A stretch of 64,000 nucleotides of DNA from Candidatus Thiocaldithrix dubininis (GTDB lineage Bacteria; Pseudomonadota; Gammaproteobacteria; Thiotrichales; Thiotrichaceae), in contig CP124755.1 in assembly GCA_029972135.1 (NCBI GenBank), forward strand, positions 1,860,001-1,924,000, written 5' to 3'. The translations under genes and the position numbers were made by a program. How positions within the stretch are numbered: position 1 is the first letter of the stretch; each line of letters opens with the position of its first letter. Below are positions 1-9,643 of this stretch, piece after piece. Under the pieces are notes generated by a model. The model was not told the DNA's origin. It ran no database searches and saw only the letters and a list, made by a program, of their open reading frames with translations.

Positions 1-442
1 TATCCTCAGCTAGCTCATTTTCCTGTTTAGCCGAATAAATATTACCGAGATGATTATAAAGCGAGTTCAATACAACGATATTTGCGGCATAGTTTTTTTT
101 ATATAATGTTAAAGCATATTTATACATTAACAAAGCTTGATTATAATCATGTTTAGCCTGATATAAGTCACCCAAATGAAAATACATAATCGCTAATTTA
201 GGATTAGTTTGCCCTAATTCAACAACTTTAGCTTTTAAAGCAGTTTGTGCATTTTCAATTTTGATATCAAGATCAGGATCAGCCTTAATTTTGCTAGCAT
301 GCTTTTTAGTTAGCGTCATTGACGGCTTATCTAGTTTGCAAACAGTTTGCTTATCCAGTGTGTCGGGCGCATCACAAGCTGCCCAGAGTGTATTACTACT
401 TAAGCTTAGTAATAAAAATAAGTTCCAGCGTTTCATTGTCAT
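1..442 (-). CDS. Secreted TPR-repeat protein (3' end outside window)
   Basis: The minus strand is open from an ATG at 442 to the window edge, so the C-terminus is missing. The start is supported by an AGGA ribosome site five bases upstream; a second ATG lies at 436. The first ~22 residues (MTMKRWNLFLLLSLSS..) form a signal peptide ending near LWAA. Further on, helical pairs such as AIMYFHLGDLYQAKHDYNQA and YNHLGNIYSAKQENELA have the spacing of tetratricopeptide repeats (conserved G/Y/A positions). It probably acts in the periplasm as a protein-protein interaction scaffold; no specific partner is visible. It is divergent from the acetate transporter gene. Confidence 0.75.
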   Translation of the reverse strand, partial: MTMKRWNLFLLLSLSSNTLWAACDAPDTLDKQTVCKLDKPSMTLTKKHASKIKADPDLDIKIENAQTALKAKVVELGQTNPKLAIMYFHLGDLYQAKHDYNQALLMYKYALTLYKKNYAANIVVLNSLYNHLGNIYSAKQENELAED

Positions 443-543
443 ACATATCCTATTGATATATAGGATTATCGACAGCTTTTAGCAAATTTCCGGATTAAGC
501 TTCATTTAAGGCAGTGAAACACCGATAAAAGTAAAATACCTAA

Positions 544-573
544 TTAACGTTAACAGACTCACATTAACGTTAA
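544..573. promoter_or_regulatory. Twin TTAACGTTAA palindromes (candidate operator)
   Basis: Two perfect copies of the palindrome TTAACGTTAA occupy 544-553 and 564-573, so their centres are 20 bp apart (about two helical turns, same DNA face). They lie in the 376-bp divergent space between the TPR gene and the acetate transporter gene. The arrangement suits a cooperative dimeric repressor or activator; which one is unknown. I see no other clear feature in 443-818. Confidence 0.4.
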
Positions 574-818
574 GTCAAGACTGTTCAAATCATAAGCTTT
601 ATTTTATGATGCCTATGTAACCTTATTTTTTTAGGGTTACGGCTCAGACCTCGAATGCAAGTGTGTTTTCTAGCAGCCTTTATCTCACACTTCTTCTCTC
701 TACAACCACGTAGAGTGCTCCCACTGAGACCACACACAAAAAGATAAAACCGCACCATAGCAATAGTCTTTTAGCCAAGACTACGCGTGTTTTTATCACT
801 CAAAGCAAGGAAACTTCC

Positions 819-1442
819 ATGCAACAACAATCGGTTACGGAAACTAAGATTGTAATGTCTGACCCAACTGCCCTAGGCGTATTTGGGCTGGCTATGGTCA
901 CCTTTGTCGCCGCTTCCGCTAAAATGGGCTGGACTACCGGTGTCACGTATATTATTCCTTGGGCGCTCTTTCTAGGGTCAGCCGCCCAAATTTGGGCTTC
1001 AACTGTCGACTTCAAAAAGAATAACTACTTCGGCGCTATTGTGTTAGGTGCGTATGGTTTATTTTGGATTGCAGTCGCCTTACACTGGGCAATGTCATTA
1101 GGCTGGTTGGGTAACATCGGCGAAAAAGCAGACCCTCGTCAATTCGCTTATGCCTGTATTGGTTACTTCTTATTCTCCATTTTTATTATGATAGCTGCCT
1201 TTGAAGCCAATAAAGTATTTGCCGCTATCCTAGTACTCATCAACATCCTGTTGCCATCATTGGCTTTATCTATTTTGGGCATTAATCCCGAATTGTTCCA
1301 TCACCTAGCCGCCTATTCTGAATTAGGTATTTCCTTATTAGGTTTCTATGCAGCCGGTGCAGTATTTTTAAACAGCTATTTTGGGCGTGTCGTATTACCC
1401 TTAGGTGCTCCTTTAGGCTTAATAAAAAAAGCTAGCCGTTAA
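819..1442 (+). CDS. satP: Acetate uptake transporter, GPR1/FUN34/YaaH (SatP) family
   Basis: The 207-residue protein has six predicted membrane segments. Near the N-terminus (about residues 15-25) it carries a variant of the family signature, DPTALGVFGLAMVTF, where most members read NPAPLGL.GF. The family moves acetate or succinate with protons across the inner membrane. An AAGGAAA ribosome site stands just before the ATG. A pta-ackA pair lies 2.5 kb away on the other strand, so uptake and activation of acetate are encoded in the same neighbourhood. The gene looks monocistronic, with a hairpin terminator directly behind it. Confidence 0.88.
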   Translation: MQQQSVTETKIVMSDPTALGVFGLAMVTFVAASAKMGWTTGVTYIIPWALFLGSAAQIWASTVDFKKNNYFGAIVLGAYGLFWIAVALHWAMSLGWLGNIGEKADPRQFAYACIGYFLFSIFIMIAAFEANKVFAAILVLINILLPSLALSILGINPELFHHLAAYSELGISLLGFYAAGAVFLNSYFGRVVLPLGAPLGLIKKASR

Positions 1443-1462
1443 AACTACTACTGATCTTAATT

Positions 1463-1490
1463 AAAAAGGGCTGCCATGCAGCCTTTTTTT
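1463..1490 (+). terminator. Intrinsic terminator of the acetate transporter gene
   Basis: Stem GGCTGC/GCAGCC (1469-1474 with 1478-1483) with a three-base loop, flanked by A- and T-runs; the run of seven T follows on the plus strand. Confidence 0.85.
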
Positions 1491-1539
1491 ATGGTTTTAT
1501 TAGTACGTAATTTTACTAAGCAATACTTAAGAGGCGTCT

Positions 1540-1944
1540 ATGAATCCGACGATTATCCAAGCATTATCAACTGCTACTCTGGATGGCAGCATGCCCTTCC
1601 CCGAAATTGTGGGCAAGCTCATTGAACAAGGAGTTGAATATTACCATGTAGACTATGTAATCCATCGCAAAACCTTTTATACAAGTCAAGGACAATGGCA
1701 AGAAACCGCCATCACCTATCAAAATTTGCCAGACATAGCGGAAACCCTAGATCAAGTAACATTGCTGGCTGCTATTAGAGACAGCCAACTCAATCACCAA
1801 AGTTATTACAATTTTAGCTATCGTGCGATGCAAGCGGGTGTACAAGGTTATATTGCCTTTTTACGGGGCAAACACGTTACTTATTGGGGTCGTGACGGTT
1901 CACAACACATTGAGTGGTTTCCCGGCGCAAAACCCAATAGCTAA
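1540..1944 (+). CDS. DUF1398 (YbcV-like) family protein
   Basis: A 134-residue soluble protein. The C-terminal half reads ..GVQGYIAFLRGKHVTYWG.. followed by GRDGSQHIEWFPGA, which fits the DUF1398 family, in which a Y-x-x-F/L-R-G-K-x-V-x-Y-x-G-R-x-G pattern recurs. No catalytic site is known for the family and none is obvious here. The ATG is preceded by AAGAGG. It stands alone between a terminator and a hypothetical gene. Confidence 0.7.
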   Translation: MNPTIIQALSTATLDGSMPFPEIVGKLIEQGVEYYHVDYVIHRKTFYTSQGQWQETAITYQNLPDIAETLDQVTLLAAIRDSQLNHQSYYNFSYRAMQAGVQGYIAFLRGKHVTYWGRDGSQHIEWFPGAKPNS

Positions 1945-2173
1945 GGCACCAACAATAGACAAAAACAAGCTAACAACTGCCTGTTTTCACACAGGTTATC
2001 TCCCTCAGCTCACCTTCTATCGTAAAATGCTTCAGTAAATGGCTTAAAATTTGAGCATTTTTAAAATTACTTGCTATGCTCTTAAAATAGCTCAACTAAC
2101 TAAATTTATATTAAAAATTTAGCATAAATGTCATTTTATGCTTTTTTTATTTAAGAATAATGAAGGAAAGACC

Positions 2174-2488
2174 ATGACCAACACGATTATTTATAATGAA
2201 CATTATACAGACGATGACGTTAGATGGATAATGCAGCAAGTACATGATAAAGAAATTATTATTTCACTTGGTTTAAATGAGGGTGAGTCAGGTGCATTAA
2301 TTGGCGCTGATCTTACAAAGCTCAAAACATCTGATGACCAAATGCAATTATCTATTGCGTTACTGACTGCTTTTTTAAAATTAAATGAACACCTAGCCCC
2401 CAAACAAAGAATTAGTTATTTGATGGATTTAGTAAATATAGTAGTTGGACAAATGACGACACAACGCACCACCGCTCATATACATTAG
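2174..2488 (+). CDS. Small hypothetical protein, 104 aa
   Basis: I chose the ATG at 2174 because AAGGAAAG precedes it by three bases; an upstream in-frame ATG at 2138 has no ribosome site and would add a low-complexity leader. The product is acidic and helical (DDDVRWIMQQVHDKE.., then an AFLKLNEHLAPKQ segment), without signal peptide or membrane segment. I do not recognise the family. A palindrome and a tRNA-Thr gene follow on the opposite strand. Confidence 0.55.
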   Translation: MTNTIIYNEHYTDDDVRWIMQQVHDKEIIISLGLNEGESGALIGADLTKLKTSDDQMQLSIALLTAFLKLNEHLAPKQRISYLMDLVNIVVGQMTTQRTTAHIH

Positions 2489-2540
2489 GTTATAAATAAG
2501 GTTCTGTGGATTTGCATATGCCACAGTATCTTAAAAATAA

Positions 2541-2577
2541 AAAAAGCCCTGTAAGCTATTCACTTACAAGGCTTTTA
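2541..2577 (-). terminator. Hairpin terminator behind tRNA-Thr
   Basis: On the minus strand the stem CTTAC/GTAAG, extended through AAAGCC/GGGCTTT, is followed by seven T. It lies just 3' of the tRNA-Thr gene, and could also stop plus-strand transcripts of the hypothetical gene upstream. Confidence 0.75.
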
Positions 2578-2580
2578 ATT

Positions 2581-2656
<76 letters not shown>

Positions 2657-2787
2657 TTTGAAGACGCGCATTCTATAGAGGCTTTTATAACTTGGCAAGC
2701 GTTTTTTTAAAAAATTCTATTTTTTTTAGTTTAGGCAAATGTGTTTAAATGGGCTTGTGTTCAAGCTTAATAAAACCAAGGATTTTT

Positions 2788-3114
2788 ATGCTCAAAACTA
2801 CCACCCCTAGCATTGATGGCAAACGCATTACGCAATATCACGGCGTTGTCACTGGCGAAGCAATTTTAGGTGCAAATATCTTTAAAGACTTCTTTGCAGG
2901 TATTCGCGATATTATTGGCGGGCGTTCTGGCGCATATGAACGTGAATTACGCAAAGCTCGCGAGATTGCTACACAAGAAATGGAAGAACAAGCGCGCGAA
3001 CTAGGTGCAAATGCCATTGTGGGCATTGACTTGGATTATGAAAATATTACATCGGGCAATGGTGGCGCAATGCTTATGGTCACGATTAGTGGCACAGCCG
3101 TAACCATTCAATAA
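2788..3114 (+). CDS. YbjQ/UPF0145 family protein
   Basis: 108 residues from the ATG at 2788 (AAGGA five bases upstream). An earlier in-frame ATG at 2749 lacks a ribosome site and exceeds the family length of ~105 residues. Family features are present: [33 protein letters not shown], quoted in pieces as [25 protein letters not shown], then [17 protein letters not shown] and a C-terminal [11 protein letters not shown]. These proteins form ring-like pentamers of unknown function. Confidence 0.88.
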   Translation: MLKTTTPSIDGKRITQYHGVVTGEAILGANIFKDFFAGIRDIIGGRSGAYERELRKAREIATQEMEEQARELGANAIVGIDLDYENITSGNGGAMLMVTISGTAVTIQ

Positions 3115-3163
3115 ATAAGTTATAGGGTGCAGTACTACAATGCCTGCACCTGCACCCCAACAG

Positions 3164-3676
3164 TTAGCGGTGATCGTTGGATAATTTAGGTTTGGGATTT
3201 AATAATAAAGAGCCTTCAATGGGAATATAACGGGTTGCACTGTTGATCAATGCATGAGCCGTTAAACCCGGCACACCGTACACTTCTGTTTCAACATGTG
3301 GATAACGTAAATGCACACGCTTTAATAACTGATCAAAATCCCCATCCCCTGAACCTAAGACCACGATATCGGTATCGGCAGCGGCTTCTATAACGTCTAA
3401 TGTTATACCAACATCCCAGTCACCTTTGGATGAGCCATCGCTACGTTGAATATAGGGTTTAAGTTTGACTTGGAAGCCAATGGCTCGCAGAATATTTTGA
3501 AATTGCTTTTGTTTTTCGTCCCCACGCTCAGTGGCATAAGCATATGCATGAATCACATTCCGATTGGCAGTTGCTTGCGCCCAAAAGGTATTGTAATCAA
3601 AACTGCATCCATGAACATGCCGCGTGGTGTAATAGATGTTTTGCACATCAATAAAGAGGCTCACGCGTTTTTTCAT
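3164..3676 (-). CDS. NYN/LabA-like PIN-fold protein, putative RNase
   Basis: 170 residues. The motifs of the NYN (LabA/DUF88) branch of the PIN-like fold are clear: FIDVQNIYY at residues 8-16 (first acidic residue D10), GDWDVGITLDV in the middle, then VVLGSGDGDFDQLL. These acidic residues bind metal in the family, so a metal-dependent RNase is likely, though the substrate is unknown. The start codon overlaps the stop of the preceding small gene (ATGA), so the two are translationally coupled. Confidence 0.85.
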   Translation of the reverse strand: MKKRVSLFIDVQNIYYTTRHVHGCSFDYNTFWAQATANRNVIHAYAYATERGDEKQKQFQNILRAIGFQVKLKPYIQRSDGSSKGDWDVGITLDVIEAAADTDIVVLGSGDGDFDQLLKRVHLRYPHVETEVYGVPGLTAHALINSATRYIPIEGSLLLNPKPKLSNDHR

Positions 3677-3894
3677 GCTTGGGGGTATAAAATCATCTGG
3701 GTATAACGGAATAAAGCTAAGGTTTTATCGGTAACAGGTTGTCTAAGCGGCGCATCCCAAACTTGGGGAAATTCAGTAGGTTGTTTTGCTAACATCGCCC
3801 GCACTCCTCCGTTGGCAGCGTGTGTTAACACGATACCCAGATGATCGGGCAAGTGTCCGACGCCTACCCGATTCAATTTATCCAAATTGAACAT
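3673..3894 (-). CDS. Small protein with hotdog-thioesterase-like N-terminus
   Basis: A 73-residue frame whose stop overlaps the start of the NYN gene by 4 nt, which argues that it is translated. The segment LPDHLGIVLTHAANGGVRAML resembles the first helix and strand of YdiI/PaaI-type hotdog thioesterases, but the protein ends before the catalytic helix. It may be a remnant or an unrelated small protein. Low certainty. Confidence 0.4.
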   Translation of the reverse strand: MFNLDKLNRVGVGHLPDHLGIVLTHAANGGVRAMLAKQPTEFPQVWDAPLRQPVTDKTLALFRYTQMILYPQA

Positions 3895-3914
3895 AACCCT
3901 CGTATTTCTGCATT

Positions 3915-5045
3915 TTATAAGAGACCGATTGTAGCACGCGCGATTGCCAACTCCTCATTTGTGGAAATTTCCATAATTTTCACCCTAGATTGCGCGGTAC
4001 TAATCTCTCGCATCCCTTTGTTAACTTGTTTATTTTTAACAATATCTAGCGCTAGGCCTAAACCTTGCATATTGTGGCAAATTAGCTCACGAATTCTCGC
4101 AGCATTTTCGCCAATTCCCCCAGTAAATACTATGGAATTAACCTCGCCCAAAACTGCAAAATAAGCGCCTATATATTTTTTAATCCGATAGACAAACATA
4201 GCTTCGGCTAATTGTGCATCAGTATCACCGGCTTGCGCGCGTTGTTGCACCTCACGCATATCGGACACGCCACATAAGCCTTTCAACCCACTTTGTTTAT
4301 TTAATAAGCGCTCTAATTCAGCAAAGGGCATTTTGAGTTCATGCTGTAAATAAAAATGCAACGCAGGGTCTATATCGCCGCAACGCGTGCCCATCACCAA
4401 GCCTTCTAACGGCGTCATCCCCATTGAGGTATCAACACTCTTGCCTTTCGCAATCGCTGTTGCACTGCAACCGTTACCCAAATGCAAGGTAATTAAATTC
4501 AGTTCACTTAAATCACGTTGCAAATAGTCGGCGGCACGTTGTGCCACATACTGATGTGATGTGCCATGAAAACCATAACGCCGTACTTTATGCTGATGAT
4601 AAAACTCAGCAGGTAAGGCATAGCGAAACGCCACCGGCGGCATCGTTTGATGAAACGCAGTGTCAAACACCGCTACTTGTGGTAGGTCGGGAAATAGCTT
4701 TCTTGCCACCTCAATTCCCAACAAATTTGCCGGATTATGCAGCGGTGCTAATGGAATCATGCTTTGAATGGCTTGCATGACTTCATCATTAATCAACACC
4801 GGCGCTTGAAACTGTTCGCCGCCGTGTACGGTACGATGCCCAATGGCATCAATTTCATGCACACCTTCGCGTTGTAAATGTTGGATAATGAATTCTAACG
4901 CATGTAAATGTGAGCTAATTTCACTGCCCGTTTCACCAATGCGATCAATCACTCCGGCGGTTAATACCTGTTCAGGCATTTGCACCATATCGAATAACTG
5001 GTACTTGATCGAGGAGCTTCCGGCATTTAAGACTAAAATTCTCAT
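3915..5045 (-). CDS. ackA: Acetate kinase
   Basis: 376 residues, slightly short for a family of ~400. It converts acetyl phosphate + ADP to acetate + ATP, reversibly, in the cytoplasm. The ASKHA-fold motifs are present: MRILVLNAGSSSIKY at the N-terminus (N7 and the S10-S12 loop), GHRTVHGGEQF, FDTAFHQTMP, the RRYGFHGTSHQYV substrate loop, HLGNGCSATAI, and FTGGIGENAARIRE. The start overlaps the stop of pta by 4 nt, so pta and ackA are one coupled operon on the minus strand. Confidence 0.98.
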   Translation of the reverse strand: MRILVLNAGSSSIKYQLFDMVQMPEQVLTAGVIDRIGETGSEISSHLHALEFIIQHLQREGVHEIDAIGHRTVHGGEQFQAPVLINDEVMQAIQSMIPLAPLHNPANLLGIEVARKLFPDLPQVAVFDTAFHQTMPPVAFRYALPAEFYHQHKVRRYGFHGTSHQYVAQRAADYLQRDLSELNLITLHLGNGCSATAIAKGKSVDTSMGMTPLEGLVMGTRCGDIDPALHFYLQHELKMPFAELERLLNKQSGLKGLCGVSDMREVQQRAQAGDTDAQLAEAMFVYRIKKYIGAYFAVLGEVNSIVFTGGIGENAARIRELICHNMQGLGLALDIVKNKQVNKGMREISTAQSRVKIMEISTNEELAIARATIGLL

Positions 5046-7201
5046 GCGGCAGCCTCCACTACAACTTTAGGCGCAACAGTTGGCGTTATTTCATGCACCA
5101 CTGGATTAGCTTGTACGCTAGCTTCTTGCGCTTGAATTGCCGTAATAACCACCGTATTCACAATATCCGCCACTAAACAACCGCGACTTAAATCATTCAC
5201 CGGTTTATTCAAACCTTGCAATACTGGACCAATCGCAATGGCGTTGGCTGAACGCTGTACTGCTTTATAGGTGTTATTGCCTGTGTTTAAGTCAGGGAAA
5301 ATCAACACATTGGCTTTGCCTGCCACCAAACTATTCGGCATTTTGGTGCTCGCCACTTCAGGGTCAACAGCGGCATCGTATTGAATAGGGCCATCTAATT
5401 TTAATTCTGGGCGTTTAGCTTTAGCGATTTTGACTGCTGCCCGCACCATTTCCACATCATCACCCTTGCCAGATTCACCGGTAGAATAGGACAACATAGC
5501 AACGCGTGGCTCTACGCCAAACATACGTGCTGTATCGGCGGCAGTGGTGGCAATGTCGGATAGCTGTTCAGCATTAGGATTCGGGTTTACTGCACAATCG
5601 CCGTATACCAAAACCTTATCTTCCAAGCACATAAAGAACACACTGGACACCAACGAACAGTCTGGCTTGGTTTTGATAATTTCAAAGGCAGGGCGAATCG
5701 TGTGTTGCGTGGTGTGAATTGCGCCGGATACCATGCCGTCTGCATAACCCAAATGAACCATCATCGTGCCGAAATAACTAACATCGACCATCACATCACA
5801 AGCCGCTTCTAGCGTCACATTTTTATGTTTACGCAGCTCGTGATAAGTTTGGGCAAATTCGCGGCGCAAAGGCGAAGTACGCGGGTCAACGATTTTGACA
5901 CCTTTTAACTTCAAACCTAAGTGCGCAGCGCGTAAGCGCACTTCAGATTCAACCCCTAATAATGTCAGACTGACCACATCGCGTAACGATAAAATTTCAG
6001 CCGCGCGTAATACACGCTCATCAGCACTTTCAGGTAACACAATATGCTTACGTTGCGACTTAGCACGTTGAATTAATTCGTATTCAAACATCAACGGCGT
6101 CACACGTTGACCATCATTTTGTACGATTAATTGCCGCAATTGCTGCATATCCACATGGGATTCCATTAAACCTAATGCGGTGGCAATTTTGCGTTCATCT
6201 GACGGTAAAATGCTGGCTTGTACAGAATTGACTTTGACGGCCGTAGTAAACGTGTCCCAAGGCGAATACAAAATGGGAATGCGTAAACGATTAATACCTT
6301 CTAATAACTTGGCAACTTCCGGCGCGGGTTTTTGGTCACCGCTTAACACAATACCCGCAATCATGGGATAAGTGCTTGACGTATCGGCAGCAAGACTGGC
6401 GGCAATAATATCGGCACGGTCACCGGGCGTAATGACTAAGGTACAGTTGTCTAAATGCCCTAAAAAATCCTGTACTTGCATGGCTGCAATTTTGTACTGA
6501 GACACTTCATGCGTCATGGATTGTTTAGTGCCATATAAGCAATCTAAATGCAATTCACGCGCAATTTCACCCACTGTCGGGCGCTCTAATGAATAGTTCT
6601 CAGGCAAAATATAATAAGGAAAACGCGAACCTGTCAGAATGGCATCTAAATTTTCCATTTCACTACGCGGTACACGGTTGGCAAACACCGCCAATAAATC
6701 GCAGCCTTGTCCGGCTAAATGTTCTTCAAACATCCGCACAGTATCCGCAATTTCACCCGCCGTGCGTTGATAGCCTTTAATAATCGGTAGAAATAAACAA
6801 CCGAAGTGATTGGCAAAATGCGCATTCAAATCCAGTTCTAACGCACTATTGGCACCGACATAATCCGTACCGACACAAACCACGATGTCATTTTTATCTT
6901 GAACCGCGCGATACTTGGCTAATACTAATTTGGTGAGTTCTTCTTGCTTGCCGTCCGCGATCATTTTACGCGCCACATCTAGGGTACAGCCATATAACTC
7001 TGACCCTTGCACGTTCAAATCATAACGCTTAGAAACTAAGTGAATTAACGGATCACGCCCATTATTCTCAACAATAATCGGGCGAAAGAAACCGACTTTT
7101 GGTGTAAGTGCGGTTAGCATTTCCATCATACCGAGAACGATGATAGATTTACCGCAATGAGGCTCAGCGCCTACGATATAAACACTATGAAACACAAACA
7201 T
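5042..7201 (-). CDS. pta: Phosphate acetyltransferase, long form
   Basis: 719 residues with the three parts of the long Pta: an N-terminal P-loop/DtbS-like domain (GAEPHCGKS near residue 11), a central DRTGG domain, and the catalytic PTA_PTB domain (from about residue 390; motifs LPESADERVLRAAE, SYSTGESGKG, GPIQYDAAVDPEVA, FPDLNTGNNTYKAVQRSA). It interconverts acetyl-CoA and acetyl phosphate. Start choice is open: the ATG at 7201 touches its AAGGGG site with no spacing, while an in-frame GTG at 7195 has ideal spacing (6 nt). It is first in the pta-ackA operon. Confidence 0.97.
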   Translation of the reverse strand: MFVFHSVYIVGAEPHCGKSIIVLGMMEMLTALTPKVGFFRPIIVENNGRDPLIHLVSKRYDLNVQGSELYGCTLDVARKMIADGKQEELTKLVLAKYRAVQDKNDIVVCVGTDYVGANSALELDLNAHFANHFGCLFLPIIKGYQRTAGEIADTVRMFEEHLAGQGCDLLAVFANRVPRSEMENLDAILTGSRFPYYILPENYSLERPTVGEIARELHLDCLYGTKQSMTHEVSQYKIAAMQVQDFLGHLDNCTLVITPGDRADIIAASLAADTSSTYPMIAGIVLSGDQKPAPEVAKLLEGINRLRIPILYSPWDTFTTAVKVNSVQASILPSDERKIATALGLMESHVDMQQLRQLIVQNDGQRVTPLMFEYELIQRAKSQRKHIVLPESADERVLRAAEILSLRDVVSLTLLGVESEVRLRAAHLGLKLKGVKIVDPRTSPLRREFAQTYHELRKHKNVTLEAACDVMVDVSYFGTMMVHLGYADGMVSGAIHTTQHTIRPAFEIIKTKPDCSLVSSVFFMCLEDKVLVYGDCAVNPNPNAEQLSDIATTAADTARMFGVEPRVAMLSYSTGESGKGDDVEMVRAAVKIAKAKRPELKLDGPIQYDAAVDPEVASTKMPNSLVAGKANVLIFPDLNTGNNTYKAVQRSANAIAIGPVLQGLNKPVNDLSRGCLVADIVNTVVITAIQAQEASVQANPVVHEITPTVAPKVVVEAAA

Positions 7202-7462
7202 CCCCTTGTGCAGAATATTAGATGCACTTTGTTTTTTTGTTTTCGCCTAAATCAGCCTAGCGTATTTTGTGCAATGCAACATGCATCATAATCAATCTCA
7301 CCCCTACTGCCAATGACTTTTGTGCTAGAAACGAACAAAAGCACGCCGCCTATCGGATTGCGTTTTGGGACTGGAAAAAAACAGCCCCAGCCCGCACATG
7401 CTATTTGTTTAACGGCATAGAAAACCGTAAAATAACTATGACAATTGTAAGGAAGGATCAGT

Positions 7463-7990
7463 ATGTCACGTGGAGTAAATAAGGTAATTTTAGTCGGAAC
7501 GTTAGGGCGTGACCCAGAAGTGAAATATATGCCAAGTGGCGGCGCGGTAACCAATGTCAGCCTCGCCACCAGCGAATCGTGGAAAGATAAACAAAGCGGT
7601 GAAAAGAAAGAAATCACCGAATGGCATCGCGTGGTATTTTTCAATAAATTGGCTGAAATCGCCGGTGAATATTTACGCAAAGGTCAGCAAGTTTACATTG
7701 AAGGCAGCTTACGCACGCGTAAATGGCAAGGACAAGACGGGCAAGACCGTTACACCACCGAAATTATTGCCAGCGATATGCAAATGCTCGGTAGCCGTAA
7801 CAATAGTGGTATGGGTGCAGGTAGTTATGATGAACCCATGATGCCCGCTAAAGCCAATAATGCAGGCGCGTATAACGCCCCGAATCCGAATCCCGCAATG
7901 GGCGGCGGTATGGCTGGCGCAGGTATGGCAGGCGGTGGCGCAGCGGCTAGCCGTAATTTTGAAGACTTCGACGACGATATTCCGTTTTAA
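7463..7990 (+). CDS. ssb: Single-stranded DNA-binding protein
   Basis: 175 residues: an OB-fold domain (residues 1-~110: [22 protein letters not shown].., [28 protein letters not shown]), a glycine/methionine/asparagine-rich linker with GAGMAGG-type repeats, and the acidic tip FDDDIPF that docks partner proteins. It coats single-stranded DNA in replication and repair. AGGAAGGA precedes the ATG. In the 261 bp between pta and ssb I see no other feature beyond the presumed divergent promoters. Confidence 0.98.
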   Translation: MSRGVNKVILVGTLGRDPEVKYMPSGGAVTNVSLATSESWKDKQSGEKKEITEWHRVVFFNKLAEIAGEYLRKGQQVYIEGSLRTRKWQGQDGQDRYTTEIIASDMQMLGSRNNSGMGAGSYDEPMMPAKANNAGAYNAPNPNPAMGGGMAGAGMAGGGAAASRNFEDFDDDIPF

Positions 7991-8018
7991 GCTATTTCCG
8001 CTAAACTGCTATAAAGAT

Positions 8019-8055
8019 AACCCTAGTAGAGCCATTTTCTACTAGGGTTTTTTTG
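8019..8055 (+). terminator. Strong terminator behind ssb
   Basis: The 12-bp stem AACCCTAGTAGA / TCTACTAGGGTT is closed by a seven-base loop and followed by a T-run on the plus strand. It separates ssb from the restriction-modification operon. Confidence 0.92.
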
Positions 8056-8097
8056 TTTATAACTGCATATAAAACGCATGGAATCAGGACAAACTCA

Positions 8098-9642
8098 ATG
8101 ACCAGTACACAACAACGCGCCGCCTTACAACGCCAAATCTGGCAAATTGCCAATGATGTACGTGGCTCTGTAGATGGCTGGGATTTTAAACAATATGTAC
8201 TGGGCACGCTGTTCTATCGCTTTATCAGCGAGAACTTTGCGAATTACCTTGAGGGTGGCGACGATAGCATTAATTATGCCGCGCTGGGCGACGACATTAT
8301 TACTGAAGATATAAAAGACGATGCCATCAAAACCAAGGGCTACTTTATTTACCCCAGTCAGTTGTTTGTCAATATTGTCAAAACGGCGCATAGCAATGAG
8401 CATTTGAATACTGATCTAGCCAAAATCTTTCAAGATATTGAAAATTCTGCCAATGGTTATCCGTCTGAGCATGATATTAAAGGTTTATTTGCCGATTTTG
8501 ATACTACCAGCAACCGCTTAGGCAATACCGTTAAAGATAAAAACCTGCGTTTGGCCGCGGTACTTAAAGGCGTGGCAGGGCTAGATTTTGGCGATTTTGA
8601 AGGCAGCCATATTGATTTGTTCGGTGATGCTTACGAATTTTTGATTTCTAACTATGCCGCCAATGCGGGTAAGTCGGGTGGCGAATTTTTCACGCCGCAG
8701 CACGTTTCCCGCTTGATTGCACAACTGGCTATGCACAAGCAAACCAGCGTTAATAAAATTTATGACCCTGCCTGTGGCTCGGGTTCGTTGCTGTTGCAAG
8801 CGAAAAAACACTTTGACGCGCATATCATTCAAGATGGGTTTTGGGGACAAGAAATCAACCATACCACCTACAACCTCGCGCGTATGAATATGTTCTTGCA
8901 CAATATCAACTACGACAAGTTCAATGTTCAGTTGGGCAATACCTTAACCGATCCGCATTTTGGCGATGACAAACCCTTTGATGCCATTGTCTCGAATCCG
9001 CCTTACTCGGTGAAATGGATTGGTGCAGATGACCCCACCTTGATTAATGACGAACGCTTCGCGCCTGCGGGTGTGCTTGCTCCCAAATCCAAAGCCGATT
9101 TCGCTTTTGTGTTACACGCGTTGAGTTACTTATCCAGCAAAGGCCGTGCCGCGATTGTCTGCTTTCCCGGTATTTTTTATCGTGGTGGTGCGGAGCAAAA
9201 AATCCGTCAATATTTGGTGGATAACAACTATGTGGAAACGGTGATTTCGCTCGCGCCCAATTTATTTTTCGGCACGACCATTGCGGTAAATATTTTGGTG
9301 TTGTCGAAACACAAAACCGATACCCATACCCAGTTTATGGATGCCAGCGGTTTATTTAAAAAAGAAACCAATAACAATATTCTCACCGATGCTCACATCG
9401 AACAAATCATGCAGGCATTTGATAGCAAACAGGATATTCAACACTTTGCTAAATCGGTCAGCTTTACAGACATCGCCGCGAATGATTACAACTTGTCAGT
9501 CAGCAGTTATGTAGAAGCTGAAGACACCCGCGAGGTGATCAATATTCAAAAGCTCAATGCCGAACTTAAAACCACCGTTGCTAAAATCACTCAACTACGA
9601 GCTGATATTGATGCGATTGTGGCAGCGATAGAGGGGGTTTAA
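8098..9642 (+). CDS. hsdM: Type I restriction-modification methyltransferase subunit
   Basis: 514 residues from the ATG at 8098 (CAGGAC upstream); an ORF extension to 8053 begins in the ssb terminator and is rejected. The N-terminal HsdM_N helical domain ([19 protein letters not shown]) is followed by the AdoMet-binding motif [10 protein letters not shown] near residue 223 and the N6-adenine catalytic motif NPPY at about 300. A C-terminal coiled segment ([20 protein letters not shown]) probably contacts HsdS. It opens the operon hsdM-fic-hsdS-DUF559-hsdR and should methylate adenine at the HsdS-specified site. Confidence 0.97.
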   Translation: MTSTQQRAALQRQIWQIANDVRGSVDGWDFKQYVLGTLFYRFISENFANYLEGGDDSINYAALGDDIITEDIKDDAIKTKGYFIYPSQLFVNIVKTAHSNEHLNTDLAKIFQDIENSANGYPSEHDIKGLFADFDTTSNRLGNTVKDKNLRLAAVLKGVAGLDFGDFEGSHIDLFGDAYEFLISNYAANAGKSGGEFFTPQHVSRLIAQLAMHKQTSVNKIYDPACGSGSLLLQAKKHFDAHIIQDGFWGQEINHTTYNLARMNMFLHNINYDKFNVQLGNTLTDPHFGDDKPFDAIVSNPPYSVKWIGADDPTLINDERFAPAGVLAPKSKADFAFVLHALSYLSSKGRAAIVCFPGIFYRGGAEQKIRQYLVDNNYVETVISLAPNLFFGTTIAVNILVLSKHKTDTHTQFMDASGLFKKETNNNILTDAHIEQIMQAFDSKQDIQHFAKSVSFTDIAANDYNLSVSSYVEAEDTREVINIQKLNAELKTTVAKITQLRADIDAIVAAIEGV

Positions 9643-9643
9643 C

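Noticed and set aside
7252-7680. 142-aa minus-strand frame
   Set aside because: Antisense to the start of ssb and its upstream region; no ribosome site or family pattern.
8053-8097. Longer HsdM start
   Set aside because: The extension lies in the ssb terminator and lacks a ribosome site.
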